Shown piece after piece: positions 48,621-61,059 of a DNA stretch of 64,000 bases. How positions within the stretch are numbered: position 1 is the first letter of the stretch; each line of letters starts with the position of its first letter. The DNA comes from Casuarina equisetifolia (Eukaryota; Streptophyta; Magnoliopsida; Fagales; Casuarinaceae): positions 12,421,172-12,485,171 of the forward strand of contig CM052354.1 in NCBI GenBank assembly GCA_028551475.1, read 5' to 3'. The notes under the pieces are model-generated. The model had not been told where the DNA came from, searched no databases, and worked only from the letters and a program-made list of their open reading frames with translations. The position numbers and the translations under genes were made by a program.

Positions 48621-49064
48621 AAATGCGAGGAAGCGGAAGATGAAGGCGGCCAAAGCGAGGAAGGCTGCCCGTTGGGCAAGTAATCATCATAATTAACTAT
48701 TCGTTAAAGGTGTTCCTAATAATTTAATTTTGGAAAAAATAAAAAATATGATATATAATTGGTCATATAATCGTGGGTATATAGATGCTTTTTATGAAAT
48801 ATCCTTAACTAATGGTATAAGAGGATTAGCTCAATTAACTTATTTTTTTGATAGACGAGTAATTGATGGAATTACAAATGGAGTCGGTATTATAAGTTTT
48901 TTTTGTCGGAGAGGGGATCAAATATCTGGGGGGGGGCGAATTTCTTCTTATCTCTTATTGTATTTATCTTATGTATTAATTTTTTTATTAATAATATTTA
49001 TTTTTATACAATAACCCCATTGTCCAAAGAATTCAGCTCCCAGGAAATTTTCTTTTCGGCCTTC
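48620..49064. repeat. R1 fragment split by plastid DNA
   Basis: Left piece 48,620-48,699 matches the R1 head ('ggaaggctgcccgttgggca', then 'taatcatcataattaactatt'). Right piece 49,017-49,064 matches the next R1 landmark ('cattgtccaaagaattcagc'). Between them sits the ndhF fragment, replacing the R1 'ttgtataaaaaa' segment. Block A copy 2 starts immediately after. Confidence 0.6.
48700..49014 (+). pseudogene. ndhF: Nuclear plastid insertion: 3' end of ndhF
   Basis: The translation reads '[20 protein letters not shown]', then '[16 protein letters not shown]', '[15 protein letters not shown]' and '[20 protein letters not shown]', ending in TAA at 49,012. This is the C-terminal part (about 104 codons) of the plastid NADH dehydrogenase-like subunit 5. 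In plastids it is a membrane subunit of the thylakoid NDH complex; here the rest of the gene is missing and the fragment is flanked by nuclear repeats. An extra T at about 48,899-48,904 shifts the frame, and the G run at about 48,928-48,936 restores it, so the text between ([10 protein letters not shown]) is not plastid-like. It is a NUPT, not a functional gene. Confidence 0.93.
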
Positions 49065-50755
49065 TCTTGCCCATTATTAAATTTCCATTCAATACCAAGC
49101 TCATTCATATACGTGAACTAAGATTTCATTTCGAATGATTCATCTGTCACTAACCTATCAACGCTAATATGATTGTGTTGAATGTTGTATCACAGAAATG
49201 AATAGTATATAGGTTGTGCGTTGAATTGGTCGTTACTCTTTTCGTTTTTTCATTGATAAAATCCAAACACGTTACAAATTGGTGATTGGATTTGAAAGAT
49301 GTAACGTTATTCATAGTATTTAGACCAAGTAATATGATTAGTAACTAAAAGGAAATAAGGTAATCTATTCACATATATACAAATATAAGAAAATCCTATT
49401 GACATTTGAAATGATGTTAAAGAAAATTGCTTTTCTCTTCTACTGATCACAGCTTTCACAAATAATAGGAGCACAAATGGATATTTACTTTTGATTAAAT
49501 ACATCCATCTATCCCCTGTTTTAAGCAAACCATCAAGCATCCACTGATCCTCACCTATACCGTTAATTAAACCCACTAATACCAAGACCTCGACCCTTTC
49601 ACTCGGATTCATCCAACCACCGACAACACTAATGAAACCAAATTGATTCCACAGAACCTCCTAGTACCCGCCTCCCATTTCACCATCTTCACACTATCAA
49701 ATAAATAGATTTTGATCAAAAAATCACCAGCTCGCTATATCAATAGAAAAACCAGCATGCTGAGTACATTCAACACCGATTTTGGAACACCAGCAGAACA
49801 CAGATTAACAATTTCACACAGATTTAGGAACAAGAAAGCTTACAAACGGTTTGGTCTCATGATAGGGAGACTCAAACATCGGTGTCTCATTTCAGGGAGA
49901 CGCACACGTCTTTTTACATTCTTCATCATTCACAAAATCCTTAAAAATATCTGAAATTTTCACTCGTCTAACAATGTTAAGACGGTGATAACATTTCTAA
50001 TTACAAAACATTCACATATTAAGCTCAAAATCAGGCTTACAAACTCTTACCAAAGCCTACAACTTCAACGCTTTATAATAATCAAAGATCTTTCTGGATT
50101 TTTTCACAGCCAACCTCATTTCTTCATTTTCCCTGTGCAGAGAACAGTAATTTTTTTTTTTCACAAGGAATAACTGATTATTGCCCATAACGGAAACCAA
50201 AAGAAAAAAAGGAAATTACTCACTCTTTGGAATTATCTTTCATAACTGCCTTTCCTTTTCTTCTTTCATTGTAATCAACCTCGCTTGGCATTTGTCTCCG
50301 CCTAACAAAAACATAAAAGTAGAATCAAAACAAAAGGAGATAAATTGCTTCTCCAGATTTGGTAACAACTACGCCCAAAGTGAATCTCACGTACGAGTCT
50401 TGTGACATGACAACACCATAAGGGTTGGCACATTCCTTAGCCCCTCCCTTTATGCTATCTGATAGAAAATTGAATGTCGGGATGTCATGAATCTTTTTTA
50501 CCACACAACCATAAATGTGTCAACTACATAACAAATTGCTAAGACATTCGTCCATATTCAACAAATAAGCAACTAACGAAAGATAGTTTTTCTTGATTGA
50601 AGATTAGTAATAAGATGTGTTTCAAATAAGACAAGATTTGTAAAATCGTTTTTGCCATACATAACTATAAGGAAGTTGACAAGTTAATGAGAAAAGGAAA
50701 AGAAATCAGCATGTCTAATAACTTAAAATGCTCAACAAACATATATCAAATTTAC

Positions 50756-52356
50756 CAGCAAAGTTTCGGTAGTTGTGGTCGAATAAGTGCTTATTCCAGC
50801 CGCCAAACTCATTTGTTGAATCACTTTCCGTAGAACTCTCATTTTCAAGATTCATAATATCCTCTCCTTTGTATGAACCACTAAAGATTGTCTAATAGTT
50901 AAAAGAAATTACATGCTTTGTAGAATATAATGAAAAGATGTCTGAAAGTGAAAATATGTTAGATGCATCACAATTATATTGTTTTACTATGTTTGCATTT
51001 GAAATTAATAAGGATACGCTGCACAATGATGGTTGTTTGATTGGAGATAATAACCACAAATGCTTATTGCCGTTTCACCTTCTAGGTGAAGGACAACTTC
51101 TTCATCCTTTTTAAATTCCAAATCTAAAGAAACTGAGCGTTTATCAGTGAAGGTGCATATAAGCACCGTCGATCTCGGCATAACATGACACCATAAAGAG
51201 CTTTTAGTGCTGGTAGCATTTGGGTTGTCATATAATGTGGCCTGCAAAACATTATTTGACCTTCTTCTTTAAATGCATGTAACCGAAAGATAAAGGGTAC
51301 ATGAACAATAATTATATGTATAGGAATATAAAAGAACTAAAATAGATATACCCGTGTTATGCGAAGCCTTTCTTGTGTATTCAAAACTTGGTATTCATTT
51401 GCCTCCAAACGCATACCTTGGTGAACAAACATATAAAAACAAATAAAAGCAGAATAGTAAAGCATCTAAATTACATTTTACAAAAAATATGACAACACAA
51501 TTAAGAAAATAAAAAAACAAGACTAACTATGAGCACATCAATTGAAAGAAACAGAAAGCAGGAAAATGGAAAGAAAAAAATAAAAGAAAAGCACCCACCC
51601 TAAAACGCTATACCTTTAATTAGAACAAAAACATAAAGAATAAAAAATAACTTTAACTGCTGATAATTTTTCTTTTCTTGTCAAACCATCCAATCTACTT
51701 ACCTTTCTGAACATTATAAATAAAATGAGTAACTTTTATTTACAATCTCTTTCGTTGGTGTCAAGAGGTTAAAGCTAGTTTTTATGACAAATGGGAGTAA
51801 CTATTGGGATACCAAGGAATGAAAGCTGGTTACTGTTTTACTGCACTGCGTGTTTCGACCGCACTACTGTGTTTCAAGCTGTATCCATAATGTTGACATA
51901 GAAAGAAAAAAAAAAATTTCCTACAAATGGCTTTCTCATATTGGTTGCCATTGGGTAAAAGCTAGAGTATCACAGGGCGGCGAAAATGGGTCCTAATGAC
52001 TGAATGAAGACAAGAACAGGCCGCAGATCCAGCCGACGTCCTTCTCTTGAAGAAAACGACACCGATATGCTGCAGGAACCCTCTGCAGGTTTAGTCGATT
52101 TCTTGAAGAAATCGTTTGCAGCAACGAGCAGTAAAACAAAAAAAAAAAACTTTGTTTTTTCTTCTATCTTTCCCGTTCTGCAGAAGCTTGTTTTAGAATA
52201 CTCGGTTTATTTGACACATATACTCGTATCCTACACTTTGATTTCTAATACAGACGATGCTTCATAAGCATTCCATTTTTTCTTCATGCTTAAAATGGAC
52301 TTCATGGATCCAAAGTGAAGATAACGAAAGAAGAAAAACTTACCCCAAAATCCCAT
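50756..52356 (-). CDS. FKBP-type nucleoplasmin-like domain protein, 5' exons only (copy 2)
   Basis: Exons equivalent to copy 1: 52,344-52,356 (MGFWG), 51,352-51,416, 51,018-51,241 and 50,756-50,880. All splice borders are kept and the frame is open. Residue differences are few, e.g. MRLEANEYQV here against MRVEANEYHV, and LQSNNHH against LQPNNHH. As in copy 1, the nucleoplasmin-like domain and acidic linker are present, but no FKBP isomerase domain was found downstream. Keeping the frame open through four exons in both copies argues against long neutral decay, though the duplication may simply be young. Confidence 0.7.
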
Positions 52357-52879
52357 TGTGTGCTTTTTCACGCCTCAGAGGTTCTTCGTCCGCCTATCTT
52401 GGTGTTCAGAATGTTTAGCTTCAGTTTAACCTCAGCTTTGGTATATCAACAATGTCATCGCAGTGCACGTCAACCGAAGGATCCCTGCGATCTTTTTTTG
52501 GGGCGTGACATGACAGATTTGCTTTGATGGGAAGTTGTGCGTCGCGAGTAAAAGTTGGTTTACGATTTTTCAGGCAAGGGAATTACGTCATTCTCCAACT
52601 TATAATTACTAAGAGAGAGAAAAATAAAATGTATTTTTAAAAAATTTAAATATTCACAAACTATTACTAAAAAAATATATTAAATTATTGGGACAGGCAT
52701 CACTATTCGCCAAACGGAGATACAGTTGCTTCCTGTCTCTATACTCGTCGTTGTATTTTCTCTTCTATAATTTGTTTCCAAAATCACAACTTTGTCGGCT
52801 TTCTTTTCTATCTTTCTTCTCTTTTTTACAATGTAAGGGGGCCAAAGATTACGTGAATTGGCAGCGTCCGTCTAGTTTC

Positions 52880-54430
52880 TGAGTAATTAATGACCATGAC
52901 TTGTATAAAAAACGGGTTTTCCAGCAATAACGATACAGAACTTATTGTCCACAGAATTTAGCTCCGAGGGATTCTTCTTCGCGGCCTTCTTTTTTCCTTT
53001 TTTTTTTTTTGTTGTTTTACTCTAATCTTTTGTTTCTAACCCATTTGATTCTCATTGTTTCTGCGTGCTGTGATCCTAAATTCCTTTTCTTTTCCGTCGG
53101 CTCCTTGAATTTTCACTCTTTCCTACTGTTTTCTGGGACGTATTTTTCATTTTCCCAAATTTCTGAGATTTTGGATTTCTTCTTTTTTTTTATTCTGCAG
53201 TTTATTTAATTTGTTTGCACAGCATATTTCTATTTTCCCAATAACTATTTTTCAAAAAAAAATTTGTAAAAAGTGAACAATAACTAACATTTCAAAACTC
53301 TTTTCTTTTTTTTTCTTTCATTTTACTTTTCATGTTTCTTAATAGTAATTGACAACAAATATATGAGATCTCTTTCTATTGTGTTAAAGGAAACTATCCT
53401 TCAAAATTTGGAGCACGTTTATACCTTTCATTGGGTAGTATTTTCTTTTTTTCTTTTTTTATTTGGTTTTTGGCTTTTTTGTTCTTAGCTATAGCTCTTT
53501 TCATTATTGGCCACTACCAAGGGAAGCGCATGATTTTGATCATTTACGAAAAAATAATGTAAACCATGGGTTAGTATAAGGGTTTGTATTCAGATGGTTC
53601 CGTTTTCAATCCTTCAAAAATTGCTTTCAATGTAAGTCCAATTACTTTTTTAGTGTCAAATATGGTGCCTTCTACCGTGTTCTTATAGTTAACATGGTTT
53701 TTTTATTTTGCAATCTTCCTTTTTTCTTTTTTCTTAATTTGCGTAGCGTTTGTTAGAAACAGCTTGTTTTTGGTTCCGGTTGGTGCATTTGTTGTGTGAA
53801 TTATTCTCTGTATGCTTCGTGAAAGACACTTTGCCGTCTCTTTTTGGGTACTTACGGTGGCAAGCTTTAGTAACATGAAGGTTTATTCATTCATTTCTCG
53901 GTTGACTCTTTATTATTATGTTATCTTTTAATTTGAATGGTAAGTATAAAAATACAATGATGCTAGTGTTATCTTCTTTTTCCTTAACATATGTTTTTAA
54001 TTTATTATAAGTTTACTGTGAAAGAGTCAGGGTTTGAAATGGTACGCAGATAGCCGCTCGAGGTTTTTCAAGTACTATCTGTCTTAGGGTGCTGCGAGAC
54101 AAGTCAGTGCCTAGGGCCAGCTTACCCGCACCTCGGCGAATGAAGTTTATGAGACACACTTAAAACACTTAGCAGGCAGTATCTGACATCGATGTTCATT
54201 CTGCTACTTCCTGCTTCCTGTACGATGCCAGTTTTTGAAAGAAGTTAAAAAAAAAAAGTGCCGGCACAAGGTATAATTATTAAAAAAAAAAACTAAAAAA
54301 TCGGATAGCTTGGGAAATACGAAAGGTGTAGGCGGAGAATGATCATCCCGTTGAGCAATTAATGATCATAATTAATTATTATTTTTTTCCGTTCAGCAAC
54401 TAATGACCTCGAGTTGTATAAAAAAACAAA
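52880..54430 (+). repeat. R1 sequences, block A copy 2
   Basis: Same arrangement as 11,735-13,310: one long R1 body followed by an R1 head ('gtgccggcaca' near 54,258 and 'aattaatgatcataattaa' near 54,357). Confidence 0.6.
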
Positions 54431-54656
54431 CTTCCATCTACAATAGAAAGACGGCTATACCAAATCGAAGATGACTCCTACAGTCCATGCTTAATTTCTT
54501 CTGATATCTGCTACCAACAAGAAGGAACTTATGAGTTATCATGGCTGGCTCCCGTCAATATAGACGTCACAAACTCACTTCCCACTCCCCGCCTGTTCTA
54601 CTTTTTGTGACGTGTACCATTAAATACACAGATTTGTTCCTTGATCAAAGGAAAGC
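54431..54656. other. Segment retained only in copy 2
   Basis: Copy 1 has about 45 unrelated bases here. Part of the extra sequence ('gtaccattaaat' to 'acagatttgttcc') also occurs at 41,765-41,795. It is therefore probably ancestral and lost from copy 1, not inserted in copy 2. Confidence 0.5.
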
Positions 54657-55256
54657 TTGTCTAGGACAGAATGTTTTGCACGTATTGGAGGTATCATGCC
54701 AACAGTCAAGCCAAGGGTTTGAAACACAAGTTAGAAATCTGAAAAGACTAACCAAGAAAAAACAAATTGATTGAAACCAAGTTAGAAGGCGATGTATGGA
54801 GTGTTTCAAAAACAATTGATTGAATATAGCCACATTTATTTAAACTAACAGAATTTTAAAATGTGGAAAGTCCCAAAAGCTGTAAAAAGAAGACAGAAAC
54901 CCAATACTAAGCATTATCAAATGTCATCATGTGGAGAGTAAACATAAGCAGAAACGTGAAAATACAAACCCCACTTGTACTTTTTTGAAAAAACGGGCAA
55001 ACGACTCTCACTTATTCCAATATTTTAACAATGATTTTGCTAACAATTATTTGAATAAAGAGCATTGAGAATTAATCTCATCTGCGATACATGATATGTG
55101 AAGTTTGAGTAACGAAACATTTGGTGAGACAATCTTTTATCCAATGGGCTGGAGATAGTGAAAAAGTGTGAAAAGCATGTGAAAGGTATTATTTTCATAA
55201 GTTTAAATAAAATATTATAATTTTTTTATTACATAATATCATTTGTAAAAATAATG

Positions 55257-55430
55257 TACGAAGAATCTAGAATCCGAAAGCAGAAAGTACCAGCGTTAGA
55301 GAGTGACCTCGGAAGAAAGGCTATCAACTTCCAAGCAAAGCCCCCTAAGTAAAGAGAAAAAGAAGAGAAGCTGACATCAAGAAATCTTGGAACGAAGAAT
55401 GAACGGCAATCGATTTTGATGGAAAGGACA
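55257..55430 (-). pseudogene. Orphan 5' leader of the SUVR-like gene
   Basis: Matches 21,099-21,275, the presumed untranslated first exon and donor region of the SUVR-like gene. All of its coding exons are missing because the sequence to the left is block A. If the promoter still works, the transcript would run leftwards into family D and R1 sequence. Confidence 0.5.
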
Positions 55431-56810
55431 GGAAACCAAAGGACAGTCCCTCACTCACCCATCCGGCGACAAATGTCACGTCGAGGAAGCGCGTGAAGTG
55501 GATGCCATCGCGTGTAGTTAACGCGCATGGTAAGACCGTGATGCATCGGTTCTGGAGACAGGCTCGTCATGAACAACGTCAGAACGGCGAAGCCATTCCG
55601 CCGTACGTTGAGCAAAAAGACCATAAAATGTAACGCCCACGCATGCAAGATAACGTCCCCACAACAGGACAGAAAAGGTATAGATTTAATTCCAGCCTCG
55701 TTGGAAACTGTCATTGCCAAGGGTATAAGGTTGCTTTGCATTTGTAAAATTCACTGGTACATAAAAAAAAACTGGGTTCATGATTGCTGAGAAAAGTGAT
55801 GGCGGGACCGAGCCCATTACTACTCTTTTCTTTCTTTTGCCCGAGGAGGGACTACACGCTGGTTAACTCTTTTCTTTCTCTGCGTCGAACAAGAGCCTGA
55901 CTGCTCTGAACTCTCTCCTGTACAAATTTTTATCGCTTGGCTTCAGCTGCTGTGCTTGTTTCCTCTTTTTTTCTTAAAGCTGTCAAATCATGTAACCTAG
56001 AGTACAGAAACTTTAGTCGATACAAACTATTTGATATCCCTTGGGGTGACAGAACCTTGATTCCTTATTTGTTCAAACAAACCCAGCTTGAAAGCGCAGA
56101 AACATTAAGTGAAGGACTTGGAAAAATAGACGGAGAAGAAGACCTGCAGACGTTTAAGTAAATAACAGGTCTTCACCTCACATTCTCCCATAACCTTTTC
56201 CTGTGATGTTAACTTTTGTGGGGCTGATCTGAGTCAGCCTTATTGTTTTCCTCTTTGTATTCCACTAACATTGCTCCCCAATCTCCCGCATTTCTTCATA
56301 GGAAGTATTGGAACTTACTCTACGGAAAAGAGCAAGATCACATTGAACTCTTCCGCCTGTCATCTTAGTTCCAGGTACTAATTTTCGACATTTCCCTTTC
56401 AGCTTCCCTGCTTGTTTCTCCCATATGATATTTTGTTGTCGTGGATTTGAGATCTGTAAAATTTTGAATTGGATTCAATGTCTTTGGGCTGACATGAGCC
56501 ACCAAACGGCGTAATCTGATGGTTCCCGAACTTTCCGAGTCCTAGATTCCAATCTCCTCCGTGGTAAATTTTCAGATTAGTTGTTTCATTCACGTTCCAA
56601 AAGAAGCTAAAATAATATTCACATAGTCAGAGAGGATGTCCCTAGAACCAGCACTCATGGCTGAGATGTTAGGCTTCTAGTAGTTTATTTCATGCCAAAT
56701 ATATTTTCCAACGCTCCCATAGACTTTGTCCTGTTGTTGTTTTTTTTTTTTTTTTTGACTTTTCTACAGATTGCCTCGTCCCTCGCATTTTTTCACAGTA
56801 GAAGGAAAGA

Positions 56811-57668
56811 ATGAAGCTAACTTTACGTGGGAAGAATCGAGCCACTCTGAGTCCCAAAAAGAATAGTTACAAGATGAAGCAGACTTCCATTTTTGAGTAT
56901 ATTTACGATGAAGAACTTAAAGAATACGTTGCTGTGCCACCTCTCCCTATTTCTTCTCCCACAGAGGCTGATGGCAAGGCCTCCTCCAAGCAGACTAAGA
57001 AGGAGGCGCTGGAGCCAAGCGCTGACTGCTTCGTCTCGCCTGACATCTCGAAGAGGCCAGTCGTTGGAGATGAAAAAACGATGTTCCAAAGGCTCTGGAG
57101 CGAGGAGGACGAGATCGCAATTCTCAAGGGCATGCTCGAGTATACATCAAAGAGAGGCGCGGATCCGACTGCTGATGCGTCAGCGTTCCACGACTTCGTC
57201 AAGAACTCACTGCAGGTGGATGGGTCGAAGAAGCAGGTCGTGGACAAAATACGTAAGCTGAAGAAGAAGTACAAAAACAATGAAAAGAGAACCAAAAACG
57301 GCAAGGACCCCACCTTCTCCAAGCCCCACGCCCAGAGAGCCTATGAACTCTCCAAGAAGATTTGGGGCTCAACTAAAGGCCCCAGTAGACTAGAACCAGT
57401 GACCGAAGCTACAAAGTCGAATGGGAATCAAGGTTTGGGTTCGGAAAGGAGTTTGAGTGCGATGGTTCTGGGTGTGGTGGGTTTGGAGGAAAGCGTGATA
57501 AAGGGAGGGCTAGAGTTGATTGAGAAGGAAAAGAAGGCAGAGTTGGAGGAGAGGTGGAGAGAAGTAGAGATGTCAAAATTAGAGGTATTCGTAAAGCGTA
57601 CGGAGATGCTGAGGGACCAGGCATGGTTGATATGGGAGGCTTACAAGAAGGAAGCTAAGGACCATTGA
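56811..57668 (+). CDS. GeBP/STOREKEEPER-like DNA-binding protein (copy 2)
   Basis: Intact 285-residue frame, identical in protein to the gene at 22,530. The only coding difference I find is a silent change in the Val codon of 'KEYVAVPP' (GTG to GTT at 56,930). It has the same domain order: basic N-terminus, GeBP DNA-binding domain at residues about 91-187, charged Leu-rich C-terminal helix at 222-280. The upstream 350 bases, including the presumed leader intron (56,375-56,769), differ from copy 1 by several percent. The neighbour on the left is only the orphan SUVR leader, so its promoter context is not the same as in copy 1. Confidence 0.92.
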   Translation: MKLTLRGKNRATLSPKKNSYKMKQTSIFEYIYDEELKEYVAVPPLPISSPTEADGKASSKQTKKEALEPSADCFVSPDISKRPVVGDEKTMFQRLWSEEDEIAILKGMLEYTSKRGADPTADASAFHDFVKNSLQVDGSKKQVVDKIRKLKKKYKNNEKRTKNGKDPTFSKPHAQRAYELSKKIWGSTKGPSRLEPVTEATKSNGNQGLGSERSLSAMVLGVVGLEESVIKGGLELIEKEKKAELEERWREVEMSKLEVFVKRTEMLRDQAWLIWEAYKKEAKDH

Positions 57669-59266
57669 CATTAATCAACACTTTGATACACTAAAGCTGT
57701 AGTGGGGAATTGTTGTAAGTTTTCAGCCTTGTTTTTATGTTCATACTGAATCAGTCCTTTGCATCGAAGTTAAGCATTCAATTGCCATTCATAATGACTA
57801 CTTTTCTGTGACAAGTAATGAGACTCCTTTTCATCTCTGAGCTTCTCTCACAGCCAGCCCTCATATTCTTACTACAAATGTGAAACCGTATTTTCAATAA
57901 CAAACGTGGGTTCATCAGAAAAAGAACAAAAGTAGTGTGGATAAAATTTTTTACAATATGGTATTACTAAACCATATGATGTGTAAGCTGTCATTTTCCA
58001 AAGAACGATGTACAACCTATTACGCTTTGTCTTCCATCTCCATCCGCACAAGTTCCTAAAGCCGCCTTGTTTAGGAAGATTCGACAGGACCTAACTACCG
58101 CGTGTGGCAAAAATTAAGAATTTGCCTTAAGTTGTATGAATTTAACTTTGTCTTTGTAATTGTCATTTTAGTCCATTATACCCAGCTTTTCAAGAAGAAT
58201 GTGTTAATCTTCGAAATCAAGGAGACAAGGCATATTTATAAATAAAAAAGAAGAATCGTGCCTGCATCCAGTGATAATGCACTGGTTATTCCATGGACGT
58301 GAATGGACCACGTCCTGTGAATTGGCAATCGCAGCGTCTATTCAGTTTTCTGAGTGATTGGTAACAAGAGAATCTAGATTTAAGGGTTTTCTTTTTTTGT
58401 TCCCCCGACTTTTCACATTTCTAACTTGTTTTTGCTTTCTTATTTTTTATTTTTTGTTAGGCCAAAATGGTTACCGAAATTTGTGGGTTTTCTTTTTTTT
58501 TTTCTGTCAACATTGTGTGTTAGTAAAGCATGTATTTGCATTAAAAAAAGTAGACACTAATGGTACAATTTTAAATTCACAAAAGCTTTTAAAATTTTCC
58601 TATCAGTTGTTTTTGTGGGCCCAAAACAAATGTTTATCTTCATGCATAGAATAGCCCTAAATTAAGATGCCCTCGTTGGCTACCAAGTTTGGAAATTTTT
58701 TATTATATACCTCTATCAATAATTAATTGTCTACTTTCTTTTGACCTTTCACTTTTATAACTTGATTTTTGTTAAAATTACCTACACTAATTTAGTGTAC
58801 TTTCTCTCTTTTTTTCTTTTTATTTTTTAAGTTATTTAAAATGCATTTGTAACTTTTACCATAAAACATAAACTCTTCTTTAAATGCTTTGTAAGTTGGA
58901 TTGGTTGAACTTATGACGGCCAAAAAAATTGTTTTGGTTCAAAAGCCTTTAGACAATACCTAGTCGTTAATAAATTGCCATGGGCTTTAGCAGAGAGCTT
59001 ATTATGCCAGTTAGATTTTAACATGCTTTGCCTTTTATTTTTTCTTTTTTTCCTTTTTTTTTTGTCTACAGTGTAATTTCATTCTTTTTCTAAAGCATTC
59101 ATTCAATAGTTCATGTCATTTAACTTGATTACGAATAAAGTAAATCTTTGTATTTGCCGAGATTTAGGACAGGAAAAAATAAACCTCGTTTCCTATTGAG
59201 GTGAAACTTATCAACATTAAGAATTAAAATATATCTAACTAAATTTAATTTATAAATTAAAAAATA
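57669..59266. other. Intergenic sequence downstream of GeBP copy 2
   Basis: Identical by eye to 23,388-24,204 for its first 815 bases, then about 1% different. No gene recognised. Confidence 0.5.
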
Positions 59267-61051
59267 TAATCCAATAATTTAAATTTTTTTTTTTGGTGAA
59301 AGGTCAAATTATATATCATCCATAAAAAAATTTACAATATTGTTCAATTATAAAATATATCATCTAAGCTCAAATATTGCACTTAGCAAATTCCAAAGCT
59401 CTTGTAAAAATTTATTATAGTTTGTAAGCTTGACTCCTTTGGTAGATGAAATCTTTCCTCTCACATCCTTTTTGATTTTAGCAATAATAGTTGAGTTATC
59501 TAGACTTGTATCGCTAAATCTTCTTTTATTCCTTTCGCTCCAAATGTGATACAATACGGCCTTAAAAGATATACTAAGCAAAGTTGCTACAAAGCTCTTC
59601 TTTTTAACAGTCTTGATCATCTAACATATTTCAGCTCTCCAATGTTCAATTCTTCGAGTTAGTCCATTCATGCCTAACAATGTCTTCCAGATGTAGTTTG
59701 TGAACCTGCACTTAAAAAATAAATATTCATATGATTCTTCTTCTTGTTAGCAGAGGTTGCATTGTATATTCACTAAACTATTCTATTTAGCCACTTGATC
59801 TACTGTGGATAGTTTGTCTTTCAAAATGATCTAGCAGATAAAATTATGCTTTGGTACTCCTTCTTTCCACACAAGTGTTGCCTATTCAGTATCTTCTCTA
59901 TTCTCTCTTAGTGCTACATAATTTTTGACAATATTGTATTCTGAGTCCGTCACTAATTGTGTGAGTTCACTTCTTATTTGTAAAATATTCCTAAAACTCC
60001 AAGCTAGTGACTCTTTCATCTCAACTTCTAATATATTCCTTTCTTTCAAATTTTCTGTTATCATCCATTTACTCCATAAAGAATTTGAGTTGAGGTGCAC
60101 AAGAGATCATAAGAGTTTCCCAATTGCCGCCTTATTCCAAGTATGAATGTCTATCAAACCTAGTCCTCCAGAAATTTTAGGCCAACAAACTTCTTTCCAT
60201 ACTACTTTCGCTACACATTGTCCATTAGATTTTCTTGCTTAAAGGAAAATTCTAATCATTTTTTCAATTTCATAAAGAGTCTGTTTTGGTAATAGAAAAA
60301 TTTGCATTCAATATGTTTGCAATGAGAACATAATACTTTTTGCTAGTTGTAGTCTCCCCCCATAACTAATATGCTTAGACTCTTAACTTTCAATTCTCCT
60401 CAATATCTTTTCTGTCAGGATAGTACAATCTAGGTTGGAGAGTTTTTTAGTAATCAATAAAACTCCTAAGTATTTTATGGGAAGTTGGCCTTCTTGGATA
60501 GGAATATGATTTAGTATTAAAACCTTTTCCTGTTCAGACAAACCTAAGAAGAAAATTTGACACTTTTCTAGATGCATCTTCAAACCTGTTATATCTTCAA
60601 ACTTTTACATAACATCTAGTAAACACAATATAGAGTCAATATCTCCATGAGCAAACAAAAAGAGATCATCAGCAAAGCATAGATGAGTGATCTTCTCTTT
60701 AGCGTATTTTTAGTGAAATTTAAACCTTCCAAAAGATACTTTCTTTTATATAATTCTGTTAAGAATTTCCATCACAATAACAAAGAGAAAGAGAGAGAGA
60801 GGATCTCCTTGTCTAAGTCCCTTTGCGCCATTAAAAAAACCTGTATGAGAGCCATTGATGTTCACAGAATATCCAATAGTAGTGATGCAACTTTCAATCA
60901 GCAATCTAAATTTGTCTAAGAACTTCAAAACTTTCAAAGTATTTAAGACTGCATTCCAGTCTATTGAATCATATGCTTTCATAACATCAACTTTAATTGT
61001 CACCCTTTTCCCATGAATATCTTTGTGATAATTGTGTAATCCAATAATTTA
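59267..61051 (-). mobile_element. 5'-truncated LINE (non-LTR retrotransposon), copy 2
   Basis: Same insertion as at 24,980-26,764, with the same 15-bp target-site duplication at 59,267-59,281 and 61,037-61,051 and a T-rich tail complement after 59,281. Reverse transcriptase motif A reads KVDVMKAYDSIDW here, the usual form. 'GLRQGDPLS' and the FADD-coding text follow. It is broken by several stops and is inactive. By eye it is about 1% different from copy 1. Confidence 0.93.
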
Positions 61052-61059
61052 ATTTATAA

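Larger units (their letters stand above)
49065..55254. repeat. Segmental duplication block A, copy 2
   Basis: Counterpart of 7,900-13,929. Differences include about 225 bp at 54,431-54,656 that copy 1 lacks. The open frame at 8,149-8,520 of copy 1 is interrupted here. The block joins block B directly at 55,255-55,256 with a 2-base 'tg' of neither parent. Confidence 0.93.

Noticed and set aside
48730-49014. ndhF frame as a functional gene
   Set aside because: Only the last hundred codons are present, with two compensating indels and nuclear repeats on both sides.
56811-57668. The two identical GeBP proteins as an assembly duplicate
   Set aside because: Flanks differ by several percent and by distinct indels, so the copies are separate loci or haplotypes; only the core tract is identical.
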